DNA of 64,000 nucleotides. Origin: Serratia sarumanii (GTDB lineage: Bacteria > Pseudomonadota > Gammaproteobacteria > Enterobacterales > Enterobacteriaceae). Shown here in pieces: positions 43,195 through 52,377 of this stretch; position 1 is the first letter of the stretch, and every line of letters begins with the position of its first letter. The stretch is from assembly GCF_029962605.1 (NCBI RefSeq), contig NZ_CP124750.1:3100001-3164000 (forward strand). Reading direction: 5' to 3'. The notes beneath the pieces were generated by a model, which worked only from the letters and a program-made list of their open reading frames with translations, ran no database searches and had not been told where the DNA came from. A program made the translations under genes and the position numbers.

Positions 43195-44396
43195 ATCAGG
43201 CATTTATCTGCGACGGCGTGCGCACCCCGATCGGCCGCTATGGCGGCGCGCTGGCCCAGGTGCGCGCCGACGACCTCGCCGCCCTGCCGCTACGCGTGCT
43301 GTTGGAACGCCATCTGCAGGTAGATTGGGCGCAGCTGGACGACGTGATCCTCGGCTGCGCCAACCAGGCCGGGGAAGACAACCGCAACCTGGCGCGTATG
43401 GCGCTGCTGCTGGCCGGATTGCCGGTCGGCGTTTCCGGCACCACGGTAAACCGCCTGTGCGGTTCAGGCCTGGATGCGCTGGCGATGGCGGCGCGCAGCA
43501 TCAAGGCCGGCGACGCCGGGCTGCTGCTGGCGGGCGGCGCGGAATCGATGACCCGTGCGCCGCTGGTGATGGGCAAGGCCGACAGCGCCTTCAGCCGCCA
43601 GGCGCAGCTGTACGACACCACCCTCGGCTGGCGCTTCGTCAATCCGCGGATGCAGGCCGAGTTCGGCACCGATTCGATGCCGGAGACCGCCGAAAACGTC
43701 GCGGCGCAGTTCAACATCAGCCGTGCCGATCAGGACGCCTTTGCGCTGCGCAGCCAGCAGCGCGCCGCCCGGGCGCAGGCGCTGGGCCACCTGGCGCAGG
43801 AAATAGCCCCCGTCAGCCTCAGCGGCAAAAAAGGTGCGGTGACGCTGTTTAGCCAGGATGAACACCCGCGCCCCGACACCACCTTCGAGCAGCTGCAGGC
43901 GCTGAAAACCCCGTTCCGTCAGCCCGGCAGCGTCACCGCCGGCAACGCCTCGGGCCTGAACGACGGTGCGGCGGCGCTGATCGTCGCCTCCGAAGCGATG
44001 GCGGCGCGCCAGGGGCTGACGCCGCGCGCGCGCATCGTTGCCACCGCCACCTGCGGCGTGGAGCCGCGGCTGATGGGCATCGGCCCGCTGCCCGCCACCC
44101 GCAAGGTGCTGGAAATCGCCGGGCTGAGCCTGGCGCAGATGGACGTTATCGAACTGAACGAAGCGTTCGCCGCCCAGGCGCTGGCGGTGATGCGCCAGCT
44201 TGGCCTGCCGGACGATGCCCCGCAGGTCAACCCCAACGGCGGCGCGATCGCTCTGGGACATCCGCTGGGCATGAGCGGCGCGCGCCTGGCGCTGTCCGCC
44301 CTGTTTGAACTGGAACGGCGAGCCGGCCGCTACGCGCTTTGCACCATGTGCATCGGCGTCGGCCAGGGCATCGCCATGATCATTGAGCGTGTCTGA
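43191..44396 (+). CDS. paaJ: PaaJ, 3-oxoadipyl-CoA/3-oxo-5,6-dehydrosuberyl-CoA thiolase
   Basis: A 401-residue thiolase that cleaves two pathway intermediates with CoA to release acetyl-CoA (and succinyl-CoA in the last step). The acyl-accepting Cys is in [11 protein letters not shown], the His in [17 protein letters not shown] and the second Cys in [10 protein letters not shown], giving the complete Cys-His-Cys set. The start overlaps paaI. Confidence 0.96.
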   Translation: MNQAFICDGVRTPIGRYGGALAQVRADDLAALPLRVLLERHLQVDWAQLDDVILGCANQAGEDNRNLARMALLLAGLPVGVSGTTVNRLCGSGLDALAMAARSIKAGDAGLLLAGGAESMTRAPLVMGKADSAFSRQAQLYDTTLGWRFVNPRMQAEFGTDSMPETAENVAAQFNISRADQDAFALRSQQRAARAQALGHLAQEIAPVSLSGKKGAVTLFSQDEHPRPDTTFEQLQALKTPFRQPGSVTAGNASGLNDGAAALIVASEAMAARQGLTPRARIVATATCGVEPRLMGIGPLPATRKVLEIAGLSLAQMDVIELNEAFAAQALAVMRQLGLPDDAPQVNPNGGAIALGHPLGMSGARLALSALFELERRAGRYALCTMCIGVGQGIAMIIERV

Positions 44397-44411
44397 CCCC
44401 TGAGGCTAACC

Positions 44412-45719
44412 ATGACAATAAATCCACAGCCCCTCGAAACGATCGAATTCGCCTCGCGCGATGAGATTGAAGCGTTGCAGTTGGCGCGTCTGAAGTGGAC
44501 GCTGCACCACGCCTACGACAATGTGCCGATGTACAAACGCAAGTTCGACCAGGCCGGCGTGCATCCCGACGATCTCAAACAGCTGAGCGATCTGGCGCGC
44601 TTCCCTTACACCACCAAGCAGGATCTGCGCGACAACTACCCGTTCGACACCTTCGCGGTGCCGATGGAACAGGTGGTGCGCATCCACGCCTCCTCGGGCA
44701 CCACCGGCCGCCCGACGGTGGTGGGTTACACCCAGCGCGACATCGATAACTGGGCCGATATCGTCGCCCGCTGTCTGCGCGCCGGCGGCGCCACCGCCAA
44801 AGACAAGGTGCACGTCGCCTACGGTTACGGCCTGTTCACCGGCGGCCTGGGCGCGCACTACGGCGCGGAGCGGCTCGGCGCGACGGTGATCCCGATGTCC
44901 GGCGGCCAGACGGAACGCCAGGCGCAGCTGATCCTCGATTTCAAACCCGACATCATCATGGTGACACCGTCCTATTGCCTGACGCTGATCGACGAGCTGG
45001 AACGCAAGATGGGCGGCGACGCGCGCGGCTGCTCGCTGCGGCTCGGCGTGTTCGGCGCCGAACCCTGGACCGAAGCCCTGCGCCACGAAATCGAAACCCG
45101 CATGGGCATCAAGGCGCTGGATATTTACGGCCTGTCGGAAGTGATGGGGCCGGGCGTGGCAATGGAGTGTCTGGAGAGCGGCGGCGGCCCGACCATTTGG
45201 GAAGACCACTTCCTGCCGGAGATCATCTGCCCGGAAACCGGCATCGCCCTGCCGGACGGCGAGCACGGCGAACTGGTGTTCACCACCCTGACCAAAGAGG
45301 CGCTGCCGGTGATCCGCTACCGCACCCGCGATCTCACCCGGCTGCTGCCGGGCGACGCGCGCCAGATGCGCCGCATGGGCAAAATCACCGGCCGCTCCGA
45401 CGACATGCTGATCATCCGCGGCGTCAACGTCTTCCCGTCGCAGGTGGAAGAGCAGATCATGCAGTTCGAGCAGCTGTCGCCGCACTACCAGCTGCAGGTC
45501 AGCCGCAGCGGGCACCTGGACACGCTGGCGGTGCGCGTCGAACTGAAAGAATCGGCGCTCAGCCTCAGCCATCAACAGCGTTGCGACATCTGCCACCAGC
45601 TGCGCCACCACATCAAATCGATCGTGGGCGTCAGCACCGACGTCAGCATCGCCAACTGCGGCGATATTCCGCGCTCGGAAGGCAAAGCGCAGCGCGTGGT
45701 CGATTTGCGGCCGCGCTGA
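44412..45719 (+). CDS. paaK: PaaK, phenylacetate-CoA ligase
   Basis: The 435-residue adenylate-forming enzyme that makes phenylacetyl-CoA, the first step of the pathway and also the inducer removing PaaX. The P-loop-like A3 motif is SSGTTGRPTVVGYT (about residues 95-108); DIYGLSEVMGPG and RDLTRLLPGD follow, then GRSDDMLIIRGVNVFPSQVEEQ. The length equals that of typical PaaK (437). It is 15 bp after paaJ. Confidence 0.96.
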   Translation: MTINPQPLETIEFASRDEIEALQLARLKWTLHHAYDNVPMYKRKFDQAGVHPDDLKQLSDLARFPYTTKQDLRDNYPFDTFAVPMEQVVRIHASSGTTGRPTVVGYTQRDIDNWADIVARCLRAGGATAKDKVHVAYGYGLFTGGLGAHYGAERLGATVIPMSGGQTERQAQLILDFKPDIIMVTPSYCLTLIDELERKMGGDARGCSLRLGVFGAEPWTEALRHEIETRMGIKALDIYGLSEVMGPGVAMECLESGGGPTIWEDHFLPEIICPETGIALPDGEHGELVFTTLTKEALPVIRYRTRDLTRLLPGDARQMRRMGKITGRSDDMLIIRGVNVFPSQVEEQIMQFEQLSPHYQLQVSRSGHLDTLAVRVELKESALSLSHQQRCDICHQLRHHIKSIVGVSTDVSIANCGDIPRSEGKAQRVVDLRPR

Positions 45720-45726
45720 GGCGCAC

Positions 45727-45744
45727 GGCGTCACGGATGACGCC
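45727..45744 (+). terminator. Hairpin between paaK and paaX
   Basis: GGCGTCA-CGGA-TGACGCC follows the paaK stop by 8 nt. It has no T-run, so it may partly separate the catabolic genes from paaXY, or protect the upstream mRNA end. Confidence 0.45.
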
Positions 45745-45798
45745 GCCTTAAATTAGGCGTAATGTTATGGCTCATCGAAGGCTAACCCATGGAAAAAT

Positions 45799-46737
45799 AT
45801 GGAACATAAACTGGATGAGTTCATTCGCCATGCCGTCGACGCGCAGCCGATCAGCGGCACCTCGCTGATCATTTCGCTGTACGGCGACGCGCTCAGCCAC
45901 CGCGGCGGCGAAGTGTGGCTCGGCAGCCTGAGCGCGCTGCTGGAGGCCTTCGGCTTCGGCGATCGCTTCGTGCGCACCTCGGTGTTCCGCCTGCAGAAAG
46001 AGGGTTGGCTGGCGGTGGAGAAAATAGGCCGCCGCAGCTTCTACCGCGTGACCGAGCAGGGGATGCGCCAGTTCCGCCACGCCGAATCGAAAATCTATCT
46101 GCGCGAGCAGCCCGCCTGGGACGGCAAGTGGGAGCTGTTGCTGCTGGAAAGCGCCGAAAAAAACGCGCGCGCGCGGCTGAAAAAAGAGCTGGGCTGGCTC
46201 GGGTTCGGGCAAATCGCCAACAACCTGATGGCCGCCCCCACCCATGCGCAAACCGACGTGACGGCGCTGCTCGGCGAGCTGAACGCCAGCGAGCAGGTGA
46301 TTTATTTCCGCGCCGATTATCCCTACAACCGCTCCGAGCAAACCCTGCAGAAATTGGTGGCCGACTGCTGGTCGCTGAGCGAGGTGGCGGCCGGCTATCA
46401 CGAGTTTATCGTCTCCTTCCGGCCGCTGATGGCGCTGCTGCGCGAAGTCGATCCGGCGGCGCTGACGCCGCTGCGCTGTTTCCAGATTAAGCTATTATTG
46501 ATTCACTTCTTCCGTCGCGTGGTGTTGAAAGATCCGCTGCTGCCGGACGCGCTGCTGCCCGCGCAGTGGGAGGGCCAGATCGCCCGCAACCTGTGCATCA
46601 ATCTTTATCAGCAGGTCGATCGCGCCGCAACGGAGTACGTCAGCGCGCTGGCGGAAACCACCATCGGCGCCCTGCCCGCGCCGGCCGCCGGCTACTATCG
46701 GCGCTTCGGCGGCCTGCCGCGCGACCCTACATATTAA
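45799..46737 (+). CDS. paaX: PaaX, phenylacetyl-CoA-responsive repressor
   Basis: A 312-residue GntR-like winged-helix repressor that binds the paaA and paaZ promoters and is released by phenylacetyl-CoA. The N-terminal SGTSLIISLYGDALSHRGGEVWLGSLSALLEAFG in part, and RTSVFRLQKEGWL, form the DNA-binding domain; the C-terminal domain ends YYRRFGGLPRDPTY. It is 79 bp after paaK. A six-codon mini-ORF (45789-45809) overlaps the start codon in another frame and has the better-spaced AAGG. Confidence 0.95.
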   Translation: MEHKLDEFIRHAVDAQPISGTSLIISLYGDALSHRGGEVWLGSLSALLEAFGFGDRFVRTSVFRLQKEGWLAVEKIGRRSFYRVTEQGMRQFRHAESKIYLREQPAWDGKWELLLLESAEKNARARLKKELGWLGFGQIANNLMAAPTHAQTDVTALLGELNASEQVIYFRADYPYNRSEQTLQKLVADCWSLSEVAAGYHEFIVSFRPLMALLREVDPAALTPLRCFQIKLLLIHFFRRVVLKDPLLPDALLPAQWEGQIARNLCINLYQQVDRAATEYVSALAETTIGALPAPAAGYYRRFGGLPRDPTY

Positions 46738-46749
46738 GGAACTCACGCT

Positions 46750-47346
46750 ATGCCTGTGTATCAGATTGACGGCCTGACGCCGGTCGTTGACCCCAGCAGT
46801 TACGTGCACCCGACGGCGGTGCTGATCGGCGACGTGATCGTCGGCAAACACGTGTACATCGGCCCGAACGCCAGCCTGCGCGGCGATTTTGGCCGCCTGG
46901 TGATCTGCGACGGCGCCAACATTCAGGACAACTGCGTGATGCACGGCTTCCCGCAGCAGGACACGGTGGTGGAAGAAGACGGCCATATCGGGCATGGCGC
47001 CATCCTGCACGGCTGCCGTATTCGCCGCAATGCGATGGTGGGCATGAATGCGGTGGTGATGGACGGTGCGGAGATCGGCGAGAACACCATCGTCGGCGCG
47101 ATGGCGTTCGTCAAAGCCGCGGCGGTGATCGAAGCCAACAAGCTGGTGGTCGGCAGCCCGGCGCGCGTGTTGCGCGATCTGACCGAGCAAGAACTGGCCT
47201 GGAAGATCGCCGGCACCCGCGAATATCAGGATCTGGTTCAGCGCTGCAAATCCTCGCTGCGCGAAGTGGCGCCGCTGACCGAAATCGAACCGGGCCGCCA
47301 GCGCCTGAGCTTCGGCGACCACCTGATCCCGAAAAGCCAGCTGTAA
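46750..47346 (+). CDS. paaY: PaaY, hexapeptide-repeat thioesterase
   Basis: A 198-residue left-handed beta-helix protein related to gamma-carbonic anhydrases: repeats from about residue 15 to 130 ([21 protein letters not shown], then [14 protein letters not shown] with zinc-binding histidines). It hydrolyses CoA esters of 2-hydroxycyclohepta-1,4,6-triene-1-formate and so prevents dead-end CoA trapping. It is 12 bp after paaX and ends the paa cluster. Confidence 0.95.
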   Translation: MPVYQIDGLTPVVDPSSYVHPTAVLIGDVIVGKHVYIGPNASLRGDFGRLVICDGANIQDNCVMHGFPQQDTVVEEDGHIGHGAILHGCRIRRNAMVGMNAVVMDGAEIGENTIVGAMAFVKAAAVIEANKLVVGSPARVLRDLTEQELAWKIAGTREYQDLVQRCKSSLREVAPLTEIEPGRQRLSFGDHLIPKSQL

Positions 47347-47351
47347 TCCCC

Positions 47352-47375
47352 GGGGCTGAGGCGCGCCTCAGCCCC
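47352..47375. terminator. Bidirectional hairpin after paaY
   Basis: A perfect 24-bp palindrome (arm GGGGCTGAGGCG, no loop bases outside the stem) lies between the paaY stop and the convergent permease stop. No T-run; it would serve both transcripts. Confidence 0.65.
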
Positions 47376-47385
47376 TCCCCCCGCA

Positions 47386-48783
47386 TTACTCCACCTCCGG
47401 CGCCTTGAACGGCGACGGCGCAGCCGCGCGGCGGCTCTGGAAGCGGTAGGCCGCCACCAGCAGCAAGGTGAACGGAATACCGAACCACAGCGTCATACGG
47501 AAGAATTCGGTAAACGCGGTCGAGATCATCAGCGCCGCCATCAGCCCGGCGCCCAGCAAGGTGGTATAGGGGAACCCCCACATGCGGAATTTCAGGTGAG
47601 TCTGCCGGTGCCGGCGGCGGAAGAACAGATGGGTGACGAAAATCATCAGCCAGGTAAAGCAGGCGCCATACACCGAGATAGACATCATGGCGGCGAACGA
47701 GGTTTCCGGTGCCACCAGGCTCAGCACGATAGACACCACGATGCCGATGCACGACATCGCCAGCGCATTGACCGGAATGCCGCGCCGGCTGACGCGCCCC
47801 AATGCCGCCGGCGCCTGCCCGGCGCGCGACAGCGAGAACATCATGCGGGTGGTGATATACAGCTGGCTGTTCATCGCCGACAGCGCCGCCACCAGCACGA
47901 TAAAGTTGAAAATACCGGCGGCGGCGGGCAGATGGATGACGTTCATCGCCATCAGGAACGGGCTTTCACCGGTGCCGGACTGGCGCCAGGGCACGATGGC
48001 CAGCATCAGAGCGATCGACAGCATGTAGAAGATGAACAGCCGCACGAGGGTGCCCTTGAACGCCGCCTTCACCGCAATCACCGGATTTTTCGCCTCGCCG
48101 GCGGCCACCGCGATCATTTCAATGCTCAGGTAGCTGAAGATAGACACGATCGTTGCGAACCACATGCCCTTGACGCCAAACGGCATGAAGCCGCCGGCGG
48201 TCAGATTGCGCAGGCCGTAAGCCGGGTTGCCCGAGAACGCCAGCATGCCGATGCCGATCAGAATGAACGCCACGATCGCCGTCACTTTGACGGTGGACAG
48301 CGCGTATTCCACCTGGCCGAACGACTTCACGCCGATCACATTGACGACGATCACCGCCGCCGAGAACAGCAGCACCCACGGCCAGGTCGGCGTCGCCGGG
48401 AACCAGAACTGCATGTACATGCCGATGGCGGTAACTTCGGTGCCCACCGCCAGCACCACGCAAGACCAGTAGGAATAACGCACCAGAAAACCGAACAGCG
48501 GGCCGAGATAGAATTCGGCGTAGTCGCCGAACGAGCCGGGCGTCGGGTGTTCGGAGGTCATTTCCGCCAGGCTGCCCATCAACAGCAGCGCAATAACGCC
48601 GCCGATCAGGTAGCTCAGCAATACCGCCGGCCCCGCCATCTGAATGGCGTAGGCACTGCCGAGAAACAGCCCGGTGCCGATGGCGCCGCCGATCGCCAGC
48701 ATCGACATCTGCCCGGCGGTAAGATGCTTGTTCAACCCGCCCTGACGGCGGGCGATATGCTCAAAATCATTCATCTGTGGCAT
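47386..48783 (-). CDS. Amino-acid permease (AAT family, APC superfamily)
   Basis: A 465-residue inner-membrane transporter with twelve predicted helices. The N-terminal motif LTAGQMSMLAIGGAIGTGLFLGSAYAIQMAGPAVLLSY (in part) and MSEHPTPGSFGDYAEFYLGPLFGF are typical of the AAT group (AroP/GabP/CycA). Substrate choice cannot be read, but position after an aminotransferase and a formamidase-like hydrolase suggests aromatic amino acids or kynurenine. It is the last gene of the leftward operon, 20 bp after the aminotransferase. An in-frame ATG at 48774 is possible. Confidence 0.85.
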   Translation of the reverse strand: MPQMNDFEHIARRQGGLNKHLTAGQMSMLAIGGAIGTGLFLGSAYAIQMAGPAVLLSYLIGGVIALLLMGSLAEMTSEHPTPGSFGDYAEFYLGPLFGFLVRYSYWSCVVLAVGTEVTAIGMYMQFWFPATPTWPWVLLFSAAVIVVNVIGVKSFGQVEYALSTVKVTAIVAFILIGIGMLAFSGNPAYGLRNLTAGGFMPFGVKGMWFATIVSIFSYLSIEMIAVAAGEAKNPVIAVKAAFKGTLVRLFIFYMLSIALMLAIVPWRQSGTGESPFLMAMNVIHLPAAAGIFNFIVLVAALSAMNSQLYITTRMMFSLSRAGQAPAALGRVSRRGIPVNALAMSCIGIVVSIVLSLVAPETSFAAMMSISVYGACFTWLMIFVTHLFFRRRHRQTHLKFRMWGFPYTTLLGAGLMAALMISTAFTEFFRMTLWFGIPFTLLLVAAYRFQSRRAAAPSPFKAPEVE

Positions 48784-48803
48784 GGCTGGGTTCCCGGGCG
48801 AAG

Positions 48804-49991
48804 TTAGACGGTACGGGTGACGTCGAGAATGGCGGCGGTCACGTAGTCAATATTGCCGGGGTTGAGCCCCGGCAGGCACATGCGGCCGGGCGAAACCAGA
48901 TAGATGGCGTAGCGCTGCCGCAGGGTCTGCAGCTGAGCTTCGTTCAGGCCGGTATAGCTGAACATGCCGCGCTGATCGCGTATACGCTGGTGATCCAGCG
49001 AAGAGCCGCCCCGCGCCAGGCCGGCGGCCAGCTGCTCACGCATCTGCTTGATGCGCACGCGCATTTCCGCCAGCTCATTGCGCCAAAGCTCACCGAGTTC
49101 GGCGTCGCCGAGCAGGGTCTCCACGATCTGGCTACCGTGCGTCGGCGGGCAGGAGTAGCTGCGGCGGATCAGCGTTTTTAACGCACCTTTGACGTTGGCG
49201 GCGTTTTCCGCATCGGCGCAGCGCACCGACAGCGCGCCCAGCCGCTGGCCGTACAGCGCCACGTTTTTGGAAAACGAGTTGCAGACCAAAAACGGCAGAT
49301 CGGTTTTCAGCGCTTCGCGCAACGCAAAGCAATCCTCCTCCAGCCCGTCGCCGAAGCCCTGATAGGCGATATCGAACAGCGGCAGCAGCTTACGCCGCTG
49401 CAGCACGGCGAGCGTGGCGCGCCACTGCTCCGCCGTCAGATCGGTGCCGGTCGGGTTATGGCAGCAAGGATGTAACAGGACTACGCTGCCGGGCGGCAGG
49501 CTGTCCAGCGCGTCGAGCATGGCGGCGAAACGCAGGCCTCCCGCCGCTTCGTCAAAGTAGGGATAGGTATTCACCTGCAGCCCGGCTCCTTCAAATATCG
49601 CCCAGTGATTGGCCCAGGTGGGAGCGGATACCCAAATGTCACCGCGCGCCAGAAAGTGGCGCAAAAAATCCGCCGCCAACTTTAGCGCACCGGAGCCGCC
49701 GACGGTCTGCACCGTGGCGATCTCGGCCGCCTGTTGCTCGCCGAACAGCAGCGCCTGCACCTGGCGAGCGAACTGCGGCGAACCTTCGATCGGCGGATAG
49801 CCGTGCGGGCGACGCAGCGCCAGCAACCGCTGCTCGGCGGCCTCCACCGCCTGCATCAGCGGAATATTCCCCTGCCGGTCGTAATAGAGCCCAATGCCTA
49901 AATTCACTTTTTTCGGATTGGGGTCCTGCAAATAGGCTTCCATCAGCGACATAATAGGATCGGCTGCAGAAGGTGCAATCTGTTTAAACAT
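48804..49991 (-). CDS. Aromatic/aspartate-type aminotransferase (class I)
   Basis: A 395-residue fold-type I aminotransferase of the AspC/TyrB size. The PLP lysine lies in VCNSFSKNVALYGQRLGAL; HPCCHNPTGTDLTAEQW and PLFDIAYQGFGDG carry cofactor-binding Asn, Asp and Tyr, and FSYTGLNEAQ is near the C-terminal Arg region. It probably deaminates an aromatic amino acid; kynurenine is possible given the neighbouring formamidase-like gene. It is 58 bp after ridA. Confidence 0.88.
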   Translation of the reverse strand: MFKQIAPSAADPIMSLMEAYLQDPNPKKVNLGIGLYYDRQGNIPLMQAVEAAEQRLLALRRPHGYPPIEGSPQFARQVQALLFGEQQAAEIATVQTVGGSGALKLAADFLRHFLARGDIWVSAPTWANHWAIFEGAGLQVNTYPYFDEAAGGLRFAAMLDALDSLPPGSVVLLHPCCHNPTGTDLTAEQWRATLAVLQRRKLLPLFDIAYQGFGDGLEEDCFALREALKTDLPFLVCNSFSKNVALYGQRLGALSVRCADAENAANVKGALKTLIRRSYSCPPTHGSQIVETLLGDAELGELWRNELAEMRVRIKQMREQLAAGLARGGSSLDHQRIRDQRGMFSYTGLNEAQLQTLRQRYAIYLVSPGRMCLPGLNPGNIDYVTAAILDVTRTV

Positions 49992-50049
49992 GACGCATCC
50001 TTAACTCGTTATTGAATTAATATGAAGACGGACTTAATGAGAAATTAAA

Positions 50050-50421
50050 TCAGGCGATGGCGCTGACGGTAATTTCTATTTTCATTCCCGGCACCACCAA
50101 TTTATCGACAATAACCGTGGAGCGATTGGGATAAGGATAATTAAAGTATTTCCGGTAAATATCATCGAGCAATTTAACGTCGTTAACGTCGGTGAGATAA
50201 ACCATTACCTGCAGCACCTTATCGCTGTGGCTGCCTGCCGCCTTCAGCGTCTGGGCCAGGTTGTCGAAGGTTAACGCAATCTGTTGCTCAGGCGCGCCGG
50301 TCTCGATGCTGCCGTCTGCCCGCACCGGGCCGTGGGCGGTAAACAGCATGCCGCCGCCCCGGGTGGCCCAGGAAAAAGGCTGGCCGATCTCCGGCAGCCC
50401 GGTCGCTACGATTTCGCGCAT
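50050..50421 (-). CDS. RidA-family enamine/imine deaminase
   Basis: A 123-residue YjgF/YER057c/UK114 protein. It hydrolyses reactive enamine/imine intermediates left by PLP enzymes, which fits its place beside an aminotransferase. Core motifs: GGGMLFTAHGPV, LTFDNLAQTLKAAGS, VLQVMVYLTDVND, and the C-terminal RSTVIVDKLVVPGMKIEITVSAI with the conserved Arg. The start at 50421 follows the hydrolase stop by 1 nt (TGACATG), giving translational coupling. Confidence 0.9.
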   Translation of the reverse strand: MREIVATGLPEIGQPFSWATRGGGMLFTAHGPVRADGSIETGAPEQQIALTFDNLAQTLKAAGSHSDKVLQVMVYLTDVNDVKLLDDIYRKYFNYPYPNRSTVIVDKLVVPGMKIEITVSAIA

Positions 50422-50422
50422 G

Positions 50423-51220
50423 TCAGTGGTTCCCGTGGTGGTCAAGTTGGCGAAGCAGCGCGCCGTCGGCGGCGAACAACGCATCCAGAATGGTGAAATG
50501 ATTGGCGCCGGGCACCGCGACCAGATCGGCCGGCAGCCCGCCTTGGCGCAGCGCCGCGTGATAGTGCTGCGACTGGCCGATCAGTTCCGGCAGCTCATCA
50601 GCGCCGTAATACAACGTGAGCGGCTTACTGCGCGCCGGCAACCGGCGCGCCGGGCTGAGCGTTTCAATCTGCCGCGCGGTCAGCTGCAGCGCCCGGTTGA
50701 CATAGCTCTCTTGCAGCGGCGCCAGTTCGAACAGGCCGCTGACGGGAAAGACCGCATCCACCAACGCATGCCGCTGCCAAAACGCCGCCAGATGCCCGCC
50801 GGCGGAATGGCCGCACAGATGCACCGGATGGGCATAGTGCGGGGGCAGACGACGCTGAATGGCATCAAGCGCCGCCCCCACCTGGCGACAAATAGCGTCA
50901 AGATTAACCGCCGGCGCCAGCGCATATTCCACCAGCACCACGTCAAAACCCAACGCCAACGGCCCGGCGGCGATAAAGGCGAAATCTGCCTTATCGCAGC
51001 ATTGCCAATAGCCGCCGTGAATAAAAATTAACGTGCCCTGGTGCTGCTTTGCAGAATAAAGCCAATCAATCGTCTCGCGTTCGCTTTCGCCATACGCAAT
51101 ATTCTTTTCATGCTTCGCCTGATGATAAATAGCCGCGCTGCGAGTTTGAAATGAAGTCAAAATAGCGTCTTCATTATCCACCGCGGCACCGTTGTCATAG
51201 CTCCCCGCAAGTTGTTTCAT
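50423..51220 (-). CDS. Alpha/beta hydrolase, kynurenine-formamidase-like
   Basis: A 265-residue alpha/beta hydrolase. The oxyanion-hole motif HGGYW and the nucleophile elbow LCGHSAGGHLA are both those of the arylformamidase (KFase) group; the final His lies in GANHFTILD. Such enzymes convert N-formylkynurenine to kynurenine. Together with RidA, an aminotransferase and a permease this suggests a kynurenine or aromatic amino-acid salvage operon, but no tryptophan dioxygenase is in the window. It is the first gene; the 147-bp gap upstream is AT-rich and holds the promoter. Confidence 0.82.
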   Translation of the reverse strand: MKQLAGSYDNGAAVDNEDAILTSFQTRSAAIYHQAKHEKNIAYGESERETIDWLYSAKQHQGTLIFIHGGYWQCCDKADFAFIAAGPLALGFDVVLVEYALAPAVNLDAICRQVGAALDAIQRRLPPHYAHPVHLCGHSAGGHLAAFWQRHALVDAVFPVSGLFELAPLQESYVNRALQLTARQIETLSPARRLPARSKPLTLYYGADELPELIGQSQHYHAALRQGGLPADLVAVPGANHFTILDALFAADGALLRQLDHHGNH

Positions 51221-51367
51221 ATATTAAACTTCGTTTATTATTTAAGATATGAATTAACTATTAGCACCGGCAACATTATTGTCAAGATGGGCACATCAGC
51301 AATGCGCGCCCGGTAAAATAAAATGAGACAGGCGGCGAAAAAGTTTAACCCATGAAACTTTTCGCGC

Positions 51368-52279
51368 TTATTTTCCCCGCCCGTCCGGCTGAATTTGCGG
51401 CAATGCGCTGAGCCGTTCAAACGCATAATCCCAAAAGGCGCGCACCTTGAGCGGCATGCGCTGCGCCTGCTGCGCCACCAGCTGTACCGGCATCGGCAAC
51501 GGTTCATGGTCCGCCAGCAGCCGCACCAGCGTGCCGGCGGCCAGATCGTCCGCCACCTGATACGAGAGCAGCCGGGCGATGCCCTTGCCAGCGCGCACCG
51601 CCAGCAGCTGCGCCTCCACGTCGTTGAGCAACAGCCGGGGAGCCAAGCGCACGCGCTCGCCGTTTTCCTGCGGGCCGAAGCGCCATTCGCGCAGCGACGG
51701 CCGCTGGGTGCCGACGATGGTGGCATGCTCCGCCAGCTGCGCCGGTGAGCGCGGCTCGCCGCAGCGCGCCAGGTAAGCCGGGCTGGCGACCGTCACCCGG
51801 CTGACCTGCCCCAGCCGCCTCGCCACGCGCGAAGAGTCCTGCAGATGACCGATGCGCACCGCGATATCCAATCCTTCGTCAATCAGATCGAGATTGCGAT
51901 CGTTCAACACCATTTCGATCTGCATCTGCGGGTAGTCATCGAGAAACGCCATCACCACCGGCGCCACGTAGCGGCGGCCGAACTGCACCGGCGAGGTGAC
52001 GCGCAGCAAGCCGCTCAGCTGCGCTTCGGCGGTATCCTGCACCACCGCCTGATAATCCTGCAGCAGCTGTTGCGCGCGCTCCAGCAGCCGCACGCCCGCT
52101 TCGGTAGGCGCCAGCCGCCGGGTGGTGCGTTCCACCAGTCGGGTGCCGAAACGCTGTTCCAGCGCGGCGATCGCCCGGGTGATCGCCGGCGCCGAGCGCC
52201 GCAGTTTGCGCCCGGCCGCCGCCAGGCTACCCTGCTGCACCACCGCCACGAAGATGGCCAACTCGTCTAACCGATCCAT
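51368..52279 (-). CDS. LysR-family regulator
   Basis: A 303-residue LysR protein of the CrgA/DhcR branch: HTH at about 5-62 (ELAIFVAVVQQGSLAAAGRKL, RRSAPAITRAIAALEQRFG) and effector domain (TSPVQFGRRYVAPVVMAFL). It is divergent from the GST gene (98 bp between starts) and is likely to control the GST-PPOX pair. It also lies upstream of the formamidase operon in the same direction. Confidence 0.87.
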   Translation of the reverse strand: MDRLDELAIFVAVVQQGSLAAAGRKLRRSAPAITRAIAALEQRFGTRLVERTTRRLAPTEAGVRLLERAQQLLQDYQAVVQDTAEAQLSGLLRVTSPVQFGRRYVAPVVMAFLDDYPQMQIEMVLNDRNLDLIDEGLDIAVRIGHLQDSSRVARRLGQVSRVTVASPAYLARCGEPRSPAQLAEHATIVGTQRPSLREWRFGPQENGERVRLAPRLLLNDVEAQLLAVRAGKGIARLLSYQVADDLAAGTLVRLLADHEPLPMPVQLVAQQAQRMPLKVRAFWDYAFERLSALPQIQPDGRGK

Positions 52280-52377
52280 AGACTCTTCCGAAAAATGAAA
52301 TTATCAATTTCCACATTGCCGGATTCCGCTCATTCGCCGCAAGAGTATGCTGAAAAAAAACAGTGAGGAGAAACGCC

